A stretch of DNA of 64,000 nt from the NCBI GenBank assembly GCA_963816785.1, contig CAWFLL010000004.1:1701493-1765492 (forward strand), given 5' to 3'. Below the pieces are notes generated by a model. That model was not told where the DNA came from, made no database searches, and worked only from the letters and a program-made list of their open reading frames with translations. Of this stretch, positions 1-8,567 are shown piece by piece. Both the position numbers and the translations under genes were made by a program. The stretch comes from VRUE01 sp963816785 (GTDB taxonomy: Bacteria > Actinomycetota > Thermoleophilia > Solirubrobacterales > 70-9). Position 1 is the stretch's first letter. Each line of letters opens with the position of its first letter.

Positions 1-283
1 CGAACGCCGTCCCGGCCGTCCACAGCACCGTCGTCAGCAGGATCAGGAACACGTTGAGCCCGTCGATGCCGAGGCTGTAGTGGACGCCCAGCCCGGAGAT
101 CCAGGTGACGTCGACGGTGTCCTGGAGCCCGGAGGCGCCGGAGTCGAAGCCGGCGAGGAGGGCGATCGCGAGGCCGAGCGTCACGGCCGTCCCCAGCGTC
201 GCCCACCATCCACTCATCCGCCTCGGCAGGAAGAGGCCGATGAGGCCGAAGAGGAGCGGTGTCCAGAGCAGTGAGTTCGTCAT
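1..283 (-). CDS. nuoM: NADH-quinone oxidoreductase subunit M, N-terminal part
   Basis: Membrane antiporter-like subunit of respiratory Complex I. Only about the first 94 residues are inside the window; the gene runs off the left edge. The start ATG (283) lies 7 bases after the nuoL stop. The visible protein begins with a hydrophobic helix, has a short RRMSGWW loop, and reaches the family segment YSLGIDGLNVFLILLTT, which matches the H(Y)xLGxDGxSLxLxxLTT signature of NuoM. Position after nuoL is the usual operon order, and nuoN is expected beyond the edge. Confidence 0.9.
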   Translation of the reverse strand, partial: MTNSLLWTPLLFGLIGLFLPRRMSGWWATLGTAVTLGLAIALLAGFDSGASGLQDTVDVTWISGLGVHYSLGIDGLNVFLILLTTVLWTAGTAF

Positions 284-290
284 GACAGCC

Positions 291-2300
291 TCATGACGCG
301 CTCAGCAGGAAGTAGAGGGCGAGACCGGCGAAGCCGGCGACCAGCAGCAGCGCGTAGCTGCGGACGAAGCCGCTCTGCGCGAGGCGGACGATGCCGCCGG
401 CCCCGCGCACGGTGTCGGCGGTGCCGGTGACGAGGCCGTCGACGACGACCCGCTCGAAGGTGCGGTTGGCGAACCGCCCGATCGCGAGCACGGGCCGCAC
501 CACCAGCAGGTCGATCAGCTCATCGAAGTACCACTTGTTGACGAACAGCGTGTGGACCGGGCGCAGGCGCTCGATCAGCATCGCCGGGATCTCCGGGCGG
601 GCGACGTAGGCGTAGTAGGCGATCGCGATCCCGACGATCGAGATCAGGCCGCCGATCCCGAGCCCCTCCCACTCGGCCCCGACGCTCGGGTGGATCGCGC
701 TCAGCGGCGAGTCGGCGAATACGGGCTCGAGGAAGGCGCTGATCACGTCGTCGACGCCGGGGATCTGGACCAGGCCCCCGACCAGCGCCAGGAACCCGAG
801 GACCCCCATCGCGACCATCATCGGCCAGGACTGCTCGGCGATGTGGTGCTCGGGGCCAGGGAAGCCGACCTCGGTGTCCTCGACCTCGCCGGTCGCCGGG
901 TTCTCCGGCTCGGCGTGGACGACGTGGCCGGTGTCGATCAGCTCCTGGGCCTCCTTGCAGGGCGTCCCGGGCAGGATCCGAAAGACGAGCCGGAAGGTGT
1001 AGACCGCGGTCAGCAGCGCCCCGACGTAGCCGAGCACGGTGAAGATCACGTAGAAGCCGCCGCGGGCCTCGGCGAAGGCGAGGATCTCGTCCTTGGAGAA
1101 GAACCCCGAGGTGCCGGGGAAGGCGGCGAGCGCGAGGCCGCCGATCAGCAGCATCGCCGAGGTGAACCGCATCGCCTTTCCGAAGCCGCTCATCTCGTCG
1201 ATGTTCTGGCGGTTCGCCATCGCGGCGATGATCGAGCCCGCCGCCATGAACAGCAGCGCCTTGAAGAAGGCGTGGGTCATCAGGTGGAACATCCCGGCGC
1301 TGTAGGCGCCGATCGAGACCCCGACGACCATGTACCCGATCTGGCTCATCGTCGAGTAGGCGATCGCCCGCTTCAGATCGGTCATCACCAGCGCGATCGT
1401 GCCGGCGACCAGCAGCGTCGCCAGGCCGGTGAAGGCGGCGATGTCGGCGGCGGTCGGGGCGAGGTTGAAGAGGACGTGGGTGCGGGCGATCAGGTAGACG
1501 CCGGCGGTGACCATCGTCGCCGCGTGGATCAGGGCGGAGACCGGAGTCGGCCCCTCCATCGCGTCGGGCAGCCAGGTGTGGAGCGGCAGCTGCGCGGACT
1601 TGGCGAAGGCGCCGAGCAGCAGCAGCAGGCAGATCGCGGTCACCGTCCACTCGTTGACGCTGAAGGCCTCGGGGGCTTTCGCGAAGACCGCCTCGTATTC
1701 GAAGGTGCCGAGTTCGCGGAAGATCAGGATGGCGGCGAGGACGAGGCCGATGTCGCCGACGACGTTGATCACGAACGCCTTCATCCCGGCGCCGGTCGCC
1801 GTCGTGCGCCGGTACCAGAAGCTGATCAGGGCGTAGGAGGCGAAGCCGACGAACGCCCAGCCGACGATCAGCAGGACGAAGTTGCCGGCGAGGACCAGCA
1901 GCAGCATCGAGAAGACGAAGAAGTTGAGGTAGCTGAAGAAGCGCCGGTAGCCCTCGTCGGACTCCAGGTAGCCGAACGAGTAGAGGTGGATCAGGGTCGA
2001 GACCCCGGTGACGACCAGGACCATGAAGATCGAGAGCGGGTCGACGAAGATGCCGAGCTTGATGTCGAGGCCGGCGGCGCTGGCGTAGTCCCAGAGCGAG
2101 GAGGCGTGGTGGCGCGCCTCGGGGTCTTCGCCGAGCAGGGCAATCAGCGCGGCGACCCCGCAGATGAAGGACAGCGCGATCGAGGCCGTCCCGATCGCCC
2201 CGGCGGCACGGGCGGGCAGCGCCCGAAAGGCGATCCCGATCGCGATCGAGCCGAGCAGCGGGAAGAGCAGGACCAGCCAGGCCCAGGCGGTCGCGCTCAT
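291..2300 (-). CDS. nuoL: NADH-quinone oxidoreductase subunit L
   Basis: Proton-translocating antiporter-like subunit of Complex I, 669 residues, the usual length, with about 16 membrane segments and the lateral amphipathic region at the C-terminus. The core motif AKSAQLPLHTWLPDAMEGPT, with the conserved TM7-type lysine, and PVSALIHAATMV are intact. Odd: in the TM5 segment the family motif GWEGVG reads GWAFVG, so the glutamate equivalent to E. coli Glu144 is alanine. A long acidic loop with CKEAQELIDTG and GEVEDTEVGFPGPEHH lies near residues 450-490. The start ATG overlaps the nuoK stop by an ATGA arrangement, which suggests translational coupling. Confidence 0.97.
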   Translation of the reverse strand: MSATAWAWLVLLFPLLGSIAIGIAFRALPARAAGAIGTASIALSFICGVAALIALLGEDPEARHHASSLWDYASAAGLDIKLGIFVDPLSIFMVLVVTGVSTLIHLYSFGYLESDEGYRRFFSYLNFFVFSMLLLVLAGNFVLLIVGWAFVGFASYALISFWYRRTTATGAGMKAFVINVVGDIGLVLAAILIFRELGTFEYEAVFAKAPEAFSVNEWTVTAICLLLLLGAFAKSAQLPLHTWLPDAMEGPTPVSALIHAATMVTAGVYLIARTHVLFNLAPTAADIAAFTGLATLLVAGTIALVMTDLKRAIAYSTMSQIGYMVVGVSIGAYSAGMFHLMTHAFFKALLFMAAGSIIAAMANRQNIDEMSGFGKAMRFTSAMLLIGGLALAAFPGTSGFFSKDEILAFAEARGGFYVIFTVLGYVGALLTAVYTFRLVFRILPGTPCKEAQELIDTGHVVHAEPENPATGEVEDTEVGFPGPEHHIAEQSWPMMVAMGVLGFLALVGGLVQIPGVDDVISAFLEPVFADSPLSAIHPSVGAEWEGLGIGGLISIVGIAIAYYAYVARPEIPAMLIERLRPVHTLFVNKWYFDELIDLLVVRPVLAIGRFANRTFERVVVDGLVTGTADTVRGAGGIVRLAQSGFVRSYALLLVAGFAGLALYFLLSAS

Positions 2301-2596
2301 CCCCGGAGCTCCCTCAGCTCATCGACGTCGAGCGGCAGCCTGCGGCGGAAGATCGCGACGATCAAGCCGAGGCCGATCACCACCTCGCAGGCGGCGACAA
2401 CCATGACGACGATCGCGAAGACCTGCCCCTCCTGGTTGCCGACCATGCGGCTGAACGCGACCAGCGCCAGGTTGCCGGCGTTCAGCATCAGCTCCAGGCA
2501 GAGCAGGATCACGACCGGGCTGCGGCGGATCAGGATCCCGGTTGCTCCGATCGCGAAGAGAAGGCTCGACAAGACCACATACCACTCGATGGTCAT
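2297..2596 (-). CDS. nuoK: NADH-quinone oxidoreductase subunit K
   Basis: Small three-helix membrane subunit of Complex I (99 residues, normal size), related to MrpC. Both membrane glutamates needed for proton transfer are visible, in LELMLNAGNLALVAF and in VVAACEVVIGLGL. It overlaps nuoJ upstream and nuoL downstream by 4 bases each (ATGA), the normal compact arrangement in this operon. Confidence 0.97.
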   Translation of the reverse strand: MTIEWYVVLSSLLFAIGATGILIRRSPVVILLCLELMLNAGNLALVAFSRMVGNQEGQVFAIVVMVVAACEVVIGLGLIVAIFRRRLPLDVDELRELRG

Positions 2597-3210
2597 CGGG
2601 CGGGGGACACCCCCTCCGAACGCTTCGCAGAGTGTTCGTCGGAGGTGCCCCCCGCCCGCTGTTCGCCGGCGGGGGAGGCGGACGTCGCGAATCCCCCGCC
2701 ATCGGCGTCCCGACGCTGGCCGGCGAGCACCACGGCTCCTACAGCCGCCAGCAGGAGCAGGATCGAGGTGGCCTCGAATGGGACCAGGAAGCGCTCGAGC
2801 AGCAGGCGGCCGATCTCGGCCGGGTCGCCGAAGCCTGGCTTGACGTCCGGCCCGTCGGTCCCCAGCGCCAGCAGCGAGGAGGCGAGGACGGCGATCGCCA
2901 GCTCGATGAAGAGCGCCGCGCCGAGCAGCGGGGCGAGGAAGCGCTGGCCGGGGATCGGCTCCCAGGCCGACTCGCCCGACCCGCCGACGTAGGCGACGAC
3001 GAAGACGTAGAGGACCATCACCGCGCCGGCGTAGACGACGACCTGCGCCGCGGCGACGAACGCCGAGCTGAGGAGCAGGAAGAGGACGGCGAGCGAGAAC
3101 AGGTGGACGATCAGCGCCAGCACCCCGTAGAAGGGGTTGCGCATCGCCACGACCCCGAGCGCGCCGCCGAGGGCCCCGAGCGCGGCCGCGAAGAAGAGGA
3201 CCTCTTCCAC
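2593..3210 (-). CDS. nuoJ: NADH-quinone oxidoreductase subunit J
   Basis: Membrane subunit of Complex I with five predicted helices in the first 165 residues, including the VYAGAVMVLYVFVV segment typical of NuoJ TM3. Start is GTG at 3210, overlapping the nuoI stop. At 205 residues it is somewhat long: the last 40 residues are hydrophilic and low in complexity (GGGFATSASPAGEQ, then SAKRSEGVSPAR) and are encoded by a palindromic sequence at 2597-2658, so the natural protein may once have ended earlier. Confidence 0.95.
   Translation of the reverse strand: MEEVLFFAAALGALGGALGVVAMRNPFYGVLALIVHLFSLAVLFLLLSSAFVAAAQVVVYAGAVMVLYVFVVAYVGGSGESAWEPIPGQRFLAPLLGAALFIELAIAVLASSLLALGTDGPDVKPGFGDPAEIGRLLLERFLVPFEATSILLLLAAVGAVVLAGQRRDADGGGFATSASPAGEQRAGGTSDEHSAKRSEGVSPAR
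2597..2658. repeat. Imperfect stem-loop encoding the NuoJ C-terminal tail
   Basis: Two arms, about 2597-2624 and 2631-2658, are imperfect inverted copies: CGGGCGGGGG pairs fully with CCCCCCGCCCG apart from one position, then CACC, TCCGA and ACnCT pair across small bulges, with a 6-base loop TCGCAG. It lies in the last codons of nuoJ directly before the nuoK start. It could be a mobile palindrome fixed in the reading frame or an operon-internal mRNA hairpin. Confidence 0.65.
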
Positions 3211-3752
3211 TACTCGCCCTCCGCCCGCAGCGGCGTCCGCTCGATCGGGTCGGCGAGGAGCATCTCCTTGGTGAAGATCAGGTTCTCGCGGTCGTAGTCG
3301 GCCATCTCGTAGTCGTGGCCCATCGTGATCGCGTCAAACGGGCAGGCGATCTCGCAGTAGCCGCAGAAGATGCAGCGCGAGAGGTTGATCTCGTACACGG
3401 CCGCGTAGCGCTCACCGGCCGAGACCCGCTCGCCGGGGATGTTCTCGGCGGCGACGACACGGATGCAGTCGGCCGGGCAGGCGGCGGCGCAGAGCGAGCA
3501 GCCCACGCACTTCTCCAGCCCCGTGTCCTCGAAGCGGTGCAGCTTGTGGCGGCCGCGGAAGCGCGGGTACACCGGGGTCTTCTCCTCCGGGTACTGGATC
3601 GTCATCGGCCCCTCGATCAGCCGCGCCATCGTCGTCTTCAGCCCGCGCAGCGTCTCGCCGAAGGCGCGGTAGGCGCCCCCGACCCCGCCCGGTTCCGGCC
3701 CCCTCTGGACCTCGACCACGTCCTGGTCCTCCAGATACGGGAACTCAGTCAT
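3210..3752 (-). CDS. nuoI: NADH-quinone oxidoreductase subunit I (2x[4Fe-4S])
   Basis: Iron-sulfur subunit that passes electrons from the peripheral arm towards quinone. Two ferredoxin-type motifs are intact: CVGCSLCAAACPADC near residue 80 and CIFCGYCEIACPFD near residue 125. The ATG at 3752 was chosen because it gives a 180-residue protein of family length; the open frame continues upstream only as an out-of-frame shadow of nuoH. Upstream of it lies a 101-base gap, unusual in this otherwise overlapping operon, filled by a 74-base palindromic repeat. Confidence 0.96.
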   Translation of the reverse strand: MTEFPYLEDQDVVEVQRGPEPGGVGGAYRAFGETLRGLKTTMARLIEGPMTIQYPEEKTPVYPRFRGRHKLHRFEDTGLEKCVGCSLCAAACPADCIRVVAAENIPGERVSAGERYAAVYEINLSRCIFCGYCEIACPFDAITMGHDYEMADYDRENLIFTKEMLLADPIERTPLRAEGE

Positions 3753-3772
3753 AGGGCCTCCGTGCGTGACCC

Positions 3773-3846
3773 GCCGCCCCCGGACGCGGGAGCGAGGCCA
3801 GTCCGTCTCTGTTTCCTCTGGCGCGAGCGGGAGCAGAGGAGGCGGC
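3773..3846 (+). repeat. Boundary palindromic repeat, copy 1 (nuoH/nuoI gap)
   Basis: Member of a four-copy family: left end GCCGCCCCCGGAC followed by GCGGGAGC, a variable centre, then GCGGGAGC followed by AGAGGAGGCGGC. The outermost ends are inverted (GCCGCC/GGCGGC) while the GCGGGAGC octamers are direct repeats; here the right octamer reads GCGGGAGC and the centre contains a short GCCAG/CTGGC stem. It fills the nuoH/nuoI intergenic gap. Confidence 0.8.
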
Positions 3847-3853
3847 GGAATAT

Positions 3854-4852
3854 TCACGTGACCACCACCAGGACGGCCGTCACCAGCACGTTCAGCGTCG
3901 CGAGCGGAAGCAGCACCTTCCAGCCGAGGCTCATCAGCTGGTCGTAGCGCAGGCGCGGCAGCGTCGCCCGCACCCAGATGAAGACGAAGATCAGGCCGAG
4001 GATCTTGGTCAGCATCCAGATCGGGTCGAGGAAGCTCGGGCCCGGGCCCATCCAGCCGCCGAGGAAGATCGCCGCGGCGATGCCCGACACGACGAGGATC
4101 TCCATGTATTCGACCAGCAGGAAGCTCCCGAACCGCATCCCCCCGTACTCGGTCATGAACCCCTGAACCAATTCGGCGTCGGCCTCCGGCATGTCGAAGG
4201 GGGTCCGGTTGGTCTCGGCGAAGCCTGCCAGCATGAAGATCAGGAAGCCGACGAACTGAGGGACGATGAACCAGATCTCGCCCTGGGCGTGGACGAGGTC
4301 GACCAGCGAGAGCGAGCCGCCCATGATGATCGCGCCGAGCAGGGCGAGGCCCATCGAGACCTCGTAGGAGATCAGCTGGGCGGCGCCGCGCATCGCCCCC
4401 AACAGGCTGTATTTGGAGCCCGAGGCCCAGCCGCCGAGCAGCACCCCGTAGAACGCGATCGAGCCGACCGCGAAGAAGTAGAGGACCCCGATCGGGACGT
4501 CGATCCCGTAGAGGCCGACGCCGTCCTGCACGTCGCCCCAGGGGATGATCGCCAGCGCCAGGACGCCGGACAGGACCGGCAGCAGCGGCCCGAGCACGAA
4601 CAGGGTCGGGATCGCGTTGGCCGGCATGAAGGCCTCCTTGCTGAGCAGCTTGCCGACGTCGGCGAGCGGCTGCAGGATCCCGAACGGGCCGACCCGGTTC
4701 GGCCCGTAGCGGTGCTGGAAGCGGCCGATCAGCTTCCGCTCCAGAACCGTCATCAGCGGCAGGATCGCGAAGATCACCCCGAAGATCACCAGCGACTTGA
4801 CGATCATCACCCAGGTCGCTTCGACGTAGTTGGTGTCGGCGAGCGGGATCAC
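3854..4852 (-). CDS. nuoH: NADH-quinone oxidoreductase subunit H
   Basis: Eight-helix membrane subunit that forms much of the quinone chamber at the foot of Complex I. 332 residues from a GTG start at 4852 that overlaps the nuoG stop (GTGA). Family motifs are present: LIGRFQHRYGPNRVGPFG and LQPLADVGKLLSKE in the N-terminal half, YEVSMGLALLG, and the quinone-site loop TPFDMPEADAELVQGF followed by TEYGGMRFG. No anomaly apart from the repeat that separates it from nuoI. Confidence 0.97.
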   Translation of the reverse strand: MIPLADTNYVEATWVMIVKSLVIFGVIFAILPLMTVLERKLIGRFQHRYGPNRVGPFGILQPLADVGKLLSKEAFMPANAIPTLFVLGPLLPVLSGVLALAIIPWGDVQDGVGLYGIDVPIGVLYFFAVGSIAFYGVLLGGWASGSKYSLLGAMRGAAQLISYEVSMGLALLGAIIMGGSLSLVDLVHAQGEIWFIVPQFVGFLIFMLAGFAETNRTPFDMPEADAELVQGFMTEYGGMRFGSFLLVEYMEILVVSGIAAAIFLGGWMGPGPSFLDPIWMLTKILGLIFVFIWVRATLPRLRYDQLMSLGWKVLLPLATLNVLVTAVLVVVT

Positions 4853-7287
4853 GCACCCACCGTCTCGATCTCGACCGCGACCGGGCCGCCGTTGAGCAGG
4901 GCGTTGGCGTTGCCCTCCGCCGTCCCCTCGACGAGGAAGCACACACCCTCGGCGACCCGTTCCTTGATGTCGACCCTGGCCTGCACGCTGGTCCCGTTCT
5001 GGGCAACCCTGACCTCGTCCCCGCTCCCGAGGTCGAGCCGCTCGGCGTCCGCCGGCGACATCTCGACCCGCTGCTGCGGCGCCAAGAACCGCAACGGCGG
5101 ATTCAGCTCGGTGATCGGCCCTGCCCACAGGTCGCGGTAGGTCCCGAGCGCCAGATCGTCGGCGGATCTGGAAGGAGATGATGGCGCCGACTCGCCGGAA
5201 GACTGTGCTTTCGCCGAGGCGGTGCCATCAGCTCCAGCCGGCTTGGGCATCGCATCTGCCGCTTCGCGCTCCTGCCAGCGGATGCCCCGGCCGCCGATAT
5301 CGGAGTCGGTGATGCCCGCATAGAAGGGGACCGCATCGGCGAGGGCGGCAAACGCCGTGGGCTGGGAGGCGATTCCAGTGTCATGGCCGAGCGCGATCGA
5401 CAGCTCCGCGAGGACACCCCAGTTGGGGCGGATGTCGCCGGGGCGGGAGGCGCTCGGCCGGACGCGCTGCAGGCGGCCATCGGGGTGGGTGACGGTGCCG
5501 TCCTTCTCGGCGTGGGTCTCGAGCGGGAAGACGACGTCGGCCATCGCAGTCGTCTCGTTATCGAAGGTCGAGAAGACGACGAGGTGATCGGCGGCGGCGA
5601 GGGCCCGCTTCCAGGCCTCCGTGTCCGGGAAGTCCCGCAGCGGGTCCACCCCGAACAGGAGAAGCGACTTCAGCTCCCCGGACTCGAGCGCCGAGCGGAT
5701 CTCCTCGGTGGACTTCCCCGCAGTCGTCTCGGTCAGGCCCGGGCCGGCGTCGGGCAGGCAGCCGGCCTCGCGCAGGCCGCGGGCATTGGCCTGCTCAGGC
5801 ACCTCGAGCAGGCCAGAGCCCTCCTTACCGGAAAGTTCGAGGGCCGCCGCGACGTCGAGCAGGGCTCGGACCGCCCCCTCGCCCTCACGGCCGATTCGCT
5901 CGCCCCAGACGATCACCACCTTCTCGGCACCACGCAGAGTCTCTGCCACGGAGGCGGCGGTGCCGCTCTCGCTGTCGAGCCTGAGGCAGGCGGCCAGCTC
6001 GGAGAGGAACAGGGTTGCGCCCCCAGGCGCGAATCTGGTCGTCGCGGCCGCGCCGCCGTCGAGGGCGGTCGGGCGGTCGGTCGCGATGGCGAGGCGGGTG
6101 CCGTTGCGGCGGATCGCCTTGCGGATCCGCAGGTCGAGGATCGGCGAGCTGTGAAGGGGGTCGGTGCCGACCACGAGTACCGCGTCGGCCCGGTCGATGT
6201 CGCGCGTCCGGGCGGAGATCCCCGGCTCGCCGAGGCACAGAACCGCGTCGCGTCGCGGCCCGCGCGCGGCCCGCGAGTCGAGGTGCGGCGAGCCGAGAGC
6301 CTCGCGCAGGATCCGCTGCACCAGGTAGCCCTCCTCGTTGGAGGCGTCGCCGATGATCGCCGCGGCCGCAGCGCCGCCCGCCCTCAGCCCCGCCGCTGCC
6401 TTCGCGATCGCATCGGCCCAATCGGTCTCGGCGCCACCCCACAGCCTCGGGCCGCGAACCCGCTCCTCGGCGCTGAACATCTCGAATCCGTAGCGACCGC
6501 GGTCGCAGAGCCAGCCGTCGTCGACGTCGGGGTTGTCGCGGGCGACCACCCGCTGCACCTGCTCGTCGCGGACGGTGAAGCTGACGTTGCACTGGCTCGG
6601 GCAGAGGGTGCAGACCGAGCCGGCCTGCTCGATGTCCCAGGGCCGGGCGCGGAAGCGGTAGGTGTAGCTGGTCAGGGCGCCGACCGGGCAGAGGTCGGTG
6701 ATGTTGCCGTGAAAGGGGGCGATGTAGGGGCGGTCGTCGAAGGTGCCGACGAAGCTGCGGTCGCCCCGATCCAAGAGCTGCAGCTGCTCGTCCTCGGCGA
6801 CCTCCTGGCTGAAGCGGACGCAGCGGTAGCAGAGGATGCAGCGCTCGCGATCGATCGCGACCAGCGGCGAGAGCTCGACCGGCTTTTGGAAGTGCCGCTT
6901 TTCGTCGGTGAAGCGGGTCCTGCCGGGCCCCCAGCCCATCGTGATGTCCTGGAGGGGGCATTCGCCGCCTTTGTCGCAGACGGGGCAGTCGAGCGGGTGG
7001 TTGACGAGAAGGAACTCGACCACCGAGCTCTGCGCCTCCTTGACCTGGTCGGTGCGGGTGTGGACGACCATCCCGTCGCGGACCGGCGTCGAGCAGGAGG
7101 TCTGCAGTTTCGGGATCCCCTCGATCTCGACCAGGCACATCCGGCAGGCGCCGACCGGCTCGCCGAGCTTCGGCTCGTAGCAGAAGACCGGGATCTCGAC
7201 GTCGCCCTGCTTGGCCGCGTCGTGGAGCATTTCGCCTTCGTTCGCGGTCACCTCGCGCCCGTCGATGATCAGAGTGATCTCGCTCAT
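4849..7287 (-). CDS. nuoG: NADH-quinone oxidoreductase subunit G
   Basis: Largest peripheral-arm subunit (812 residues), carrying several iron-sulfur clusters. Start ATG at 7287 (MSEITLIIDG) overlaps the nuoF stop. The N-terminal ferredoxin domain has CRMC and flanking cysteines; then HPLDCPVCDKGGECPLQ and CILCYRCVRF; then the extra N7-type motif CTLCPSQCNV with a later Cys in WLCDRGRYG. A molybdopterin-oxidoreductase-like domain follows. A Ser/Ala-rich linker (SSGESAPSSPSRSADD) near residue 690 separates it from a C-terminal barrel domain. Length and order of domains fit actinobacterial NuoG. Confidence 0.96.
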   Translation of the reverse strand: MSEITLIIDGREVTANEGEMLHDAAKQGDVEIPVFCYEPKLGEPVGACRMCLVEIEGIPKLQTSCSTPVRDGMVVHTRTDQVKEAQSSVVEFLLVNHPLDCPVCDKGGECPLQDITMGWGPGRTRFTDEKRHFQKPVELSPLVAIDRERCILCYRCVRFSQEVAEDEQLQLLDRGDRSFVGTFDDRPYIAPFHGNITDLCPVGALTSYTYRFRARPWDIEQAGSVCTLCPSQCNVSFTVRDEQVQRVVARDNPDVDDGWLCDRGRYGFEMFSAEERVRGPRLWGGAETDWADAIAKAAAGLRAGGAAAAAIIGDASNEEGYLVQRILREALGSPHLDSRAARGPRRDAVLCLGEPGISARTRDIDRADAVLVVGTDPLHSSPILDLRIRKAIRRNGTRLAIATDRPTALDGGAAATTRFAPGGATLFLSELAACLRLDSESGTAASVAETLRGAEKVVIVWGERIGREGEGAVRALLDVAAALELSGKEGSGLLEVPEQANARGLREAGCLPDAGPGLTETTAGKSTEEIRSALESGELKSLLLFGVDPLRDFPDTEAWKRALAAADHLVVFSTFDNETTAMADVVFPLETHAEKDGTVTHPDGRLQRVRPSASRPGDIRPNWGVLAELSIALGHDTGIASQPTAFAALADAVPFYAGITDSDIGGRGIRWQEREAADAMPKPAGADGTASAKAQSSGESAPSSPSRSADDLALGTYRDLWAGPITELNPPLRFLAPQQRVEMSPADAERLDLGSGDEVRVAQNGTSVQARVDIKERVAEGVCFLVEGTAEGNANALLNGGPVAVEIETVGA

Positions 7288-8567
7288 GCGGCGACCGCCA
7301 CGGCCTGGCCGGCCGCAATCGCTTCCTCGAACTCCTCGCGGAACTTGCGGACCATCGCCCCGACCGGCATCGCCATCGAGTCGCCGAGGACGCAGAGGCA
7401 GTGGCCGATGATGTTCTCCTGGACCGAGGCGACGATGTCGAGGTCCATCGGCGTTGCCTCGCCCCGCACCACCCGTTCCAGCATCTTCACCGTCCAGTTG
7501 GTCCCCTCGCGGCAGGGGGTGCACTTGCCGCAGGACTCGTGGTGGTAGAAGCGCGCCGTTCGCAGCGCCATGTGGGGGATCGAGACCCCCTCGTCGGCGA
7601 CGATGATCGAGCCCGAGCCGAGCATCGAGCCGGCGTCGGCCATCGCCTCGAAGGAATAGGGCAGGTCGAGCCCCTCCTCGGCGGTGAGGACCGGGGAGGA
7701 GGAGCCGCCGGGATAGAAGGCCTTCACCTCGCGCCCCTCCACCGGCCCACCGGCCAGGTCGTAGATCAGCTTCCGCGTCGGGATCCCGAGCTCGACCTCG
7801 TAGTTGCCCGGCCGCTGGACGCAGCCGGAGACCGAGACGACCTTGGTCCCGGGCGACTGCTCGGTGCCGAAGCCTTTGAACCACTCGGCGCCGTGGGCGA
7901 TGATCCGCGGGACGTTGGAGAGCGTCTCGACGTTGTTGATCAGGGTCGGCCCCCCGTAGAGACCCTGCACCGCGGGGAACGGTGGCTTCAGCCGCGGGTT
8001 GCCGCGCTTGCCTTCGAGCGCGTCGAGCAGCGCGGTCTCCTCGCCGCAGATGTAGGCGCCGGCACCGCGGTGGACGACCAGCTCGAGGTTGCGGTGGCTG
8101 CCGAGGATGTTCGTCCCCAGGAACCCGGCCTCATAGGCTTCGGCGACCGCCGCCTCGAGGATGTCGCCCTGCAGGTCGTACTCGCCGCGGATGAAGATGA
8201 AGGCGTGGCGGGCGTCGGCGGCGAGGGCGGCGATCGCGATCCCCTCGATCAGCTGGTGGGGGTTGCGCTGCATCAGCTCGCGGTCCTTGAAGGCGCCCGG
8301 CTCCGACTCGTCGGCGTTGCAGCAGAGGTACTTGGCCATCTCGCCGCGGGGGAGGAAGGAGGCCTTTTTGCCCATCGAGAAGCCGGCGCCGCCGCGGCCG
8401 CGAAGGCCGGAGTCTTCGAGCTCGCTCAGGACTTCATCCGCCTCGAGCTCGCGGTAGGCGCGCGTCAGCGTCTCGTAGCCGCCGTAACCCCTGTAGCCCT
8501 CGAGGGTCCGGAGCGCCTGGTCCTCGGCGTTTTTGAGCAGGACGCGCGTCTCAGCCATCTCGGTCAC
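7284..8567 (-). CDS. nuoF: NADH-quinone oxidoreductase subunit F (NADH/FMN binding)
   Basis: NADH-oxidising subunit. The FMN/NADH glycine-rich motif GRGGAGFSMGKK, the second loop GAGAYICGEETALL and the C-terminal [4Fe-4S] ligands SCGKCTPCREGT plus a distal Cys (HCLCVLGD) are all present in 427 residues. The longest start is a GTG at 8567; an in-frame ATG at 8558 (MAETRVLL) gives an equally good protein and a shorter overlap with nuoE. I cannot decide between them. Confidence 0.97.
   Translation of the reverse strand: MTEMAETRVLLKNAEDQALRTLEGYRGYGGYETLTRAYRELEADEVLSELEDSGLRGRGGAGFSMGKKASFLPRGEMAKYLCCNADESEPGAFKDRELMQRNPHQLIEGIAIAALAADARHAFIFIRGEYDLQGDILEAAVAEAYEAGFLGTNILGSHRNLELVVHRGAGAYICGEETALLDALEGKRGNPRLKPPFPAVQGLYGGPTLINNVETLSNVPRIIAHGAEWFKGFGTEQSPGTKVVSVSGCVQRPGNYEVELGIPTRKLIYDLAGGPVEGREVKAFYPGGSSSPVLTAEEGLDLPYSFEAMADAGSMLGSGSIIVADEGVSIPHMALRTARFYHHESCGKCTPCREGTNWTVKMLERVVRGEATPMDLDIVASVQENIIGHCLCVLGDSMAMPVGAMVRKFREEFEEAIAAGQAVAVAA

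Noticed and set aside
552..2843. Long + strand open frame of 763 codons
   Set aside because: It is the antisense of nuoL and nuoK, with Asp/Arg/Gly/Ala-rich composition typical of GC-rich shadow frames.
5383..7548. 721-codon + frame opposite nuoG
   Set aside because: Antisense shadow; nuoG on - has all expected iron-sulfur motifs.
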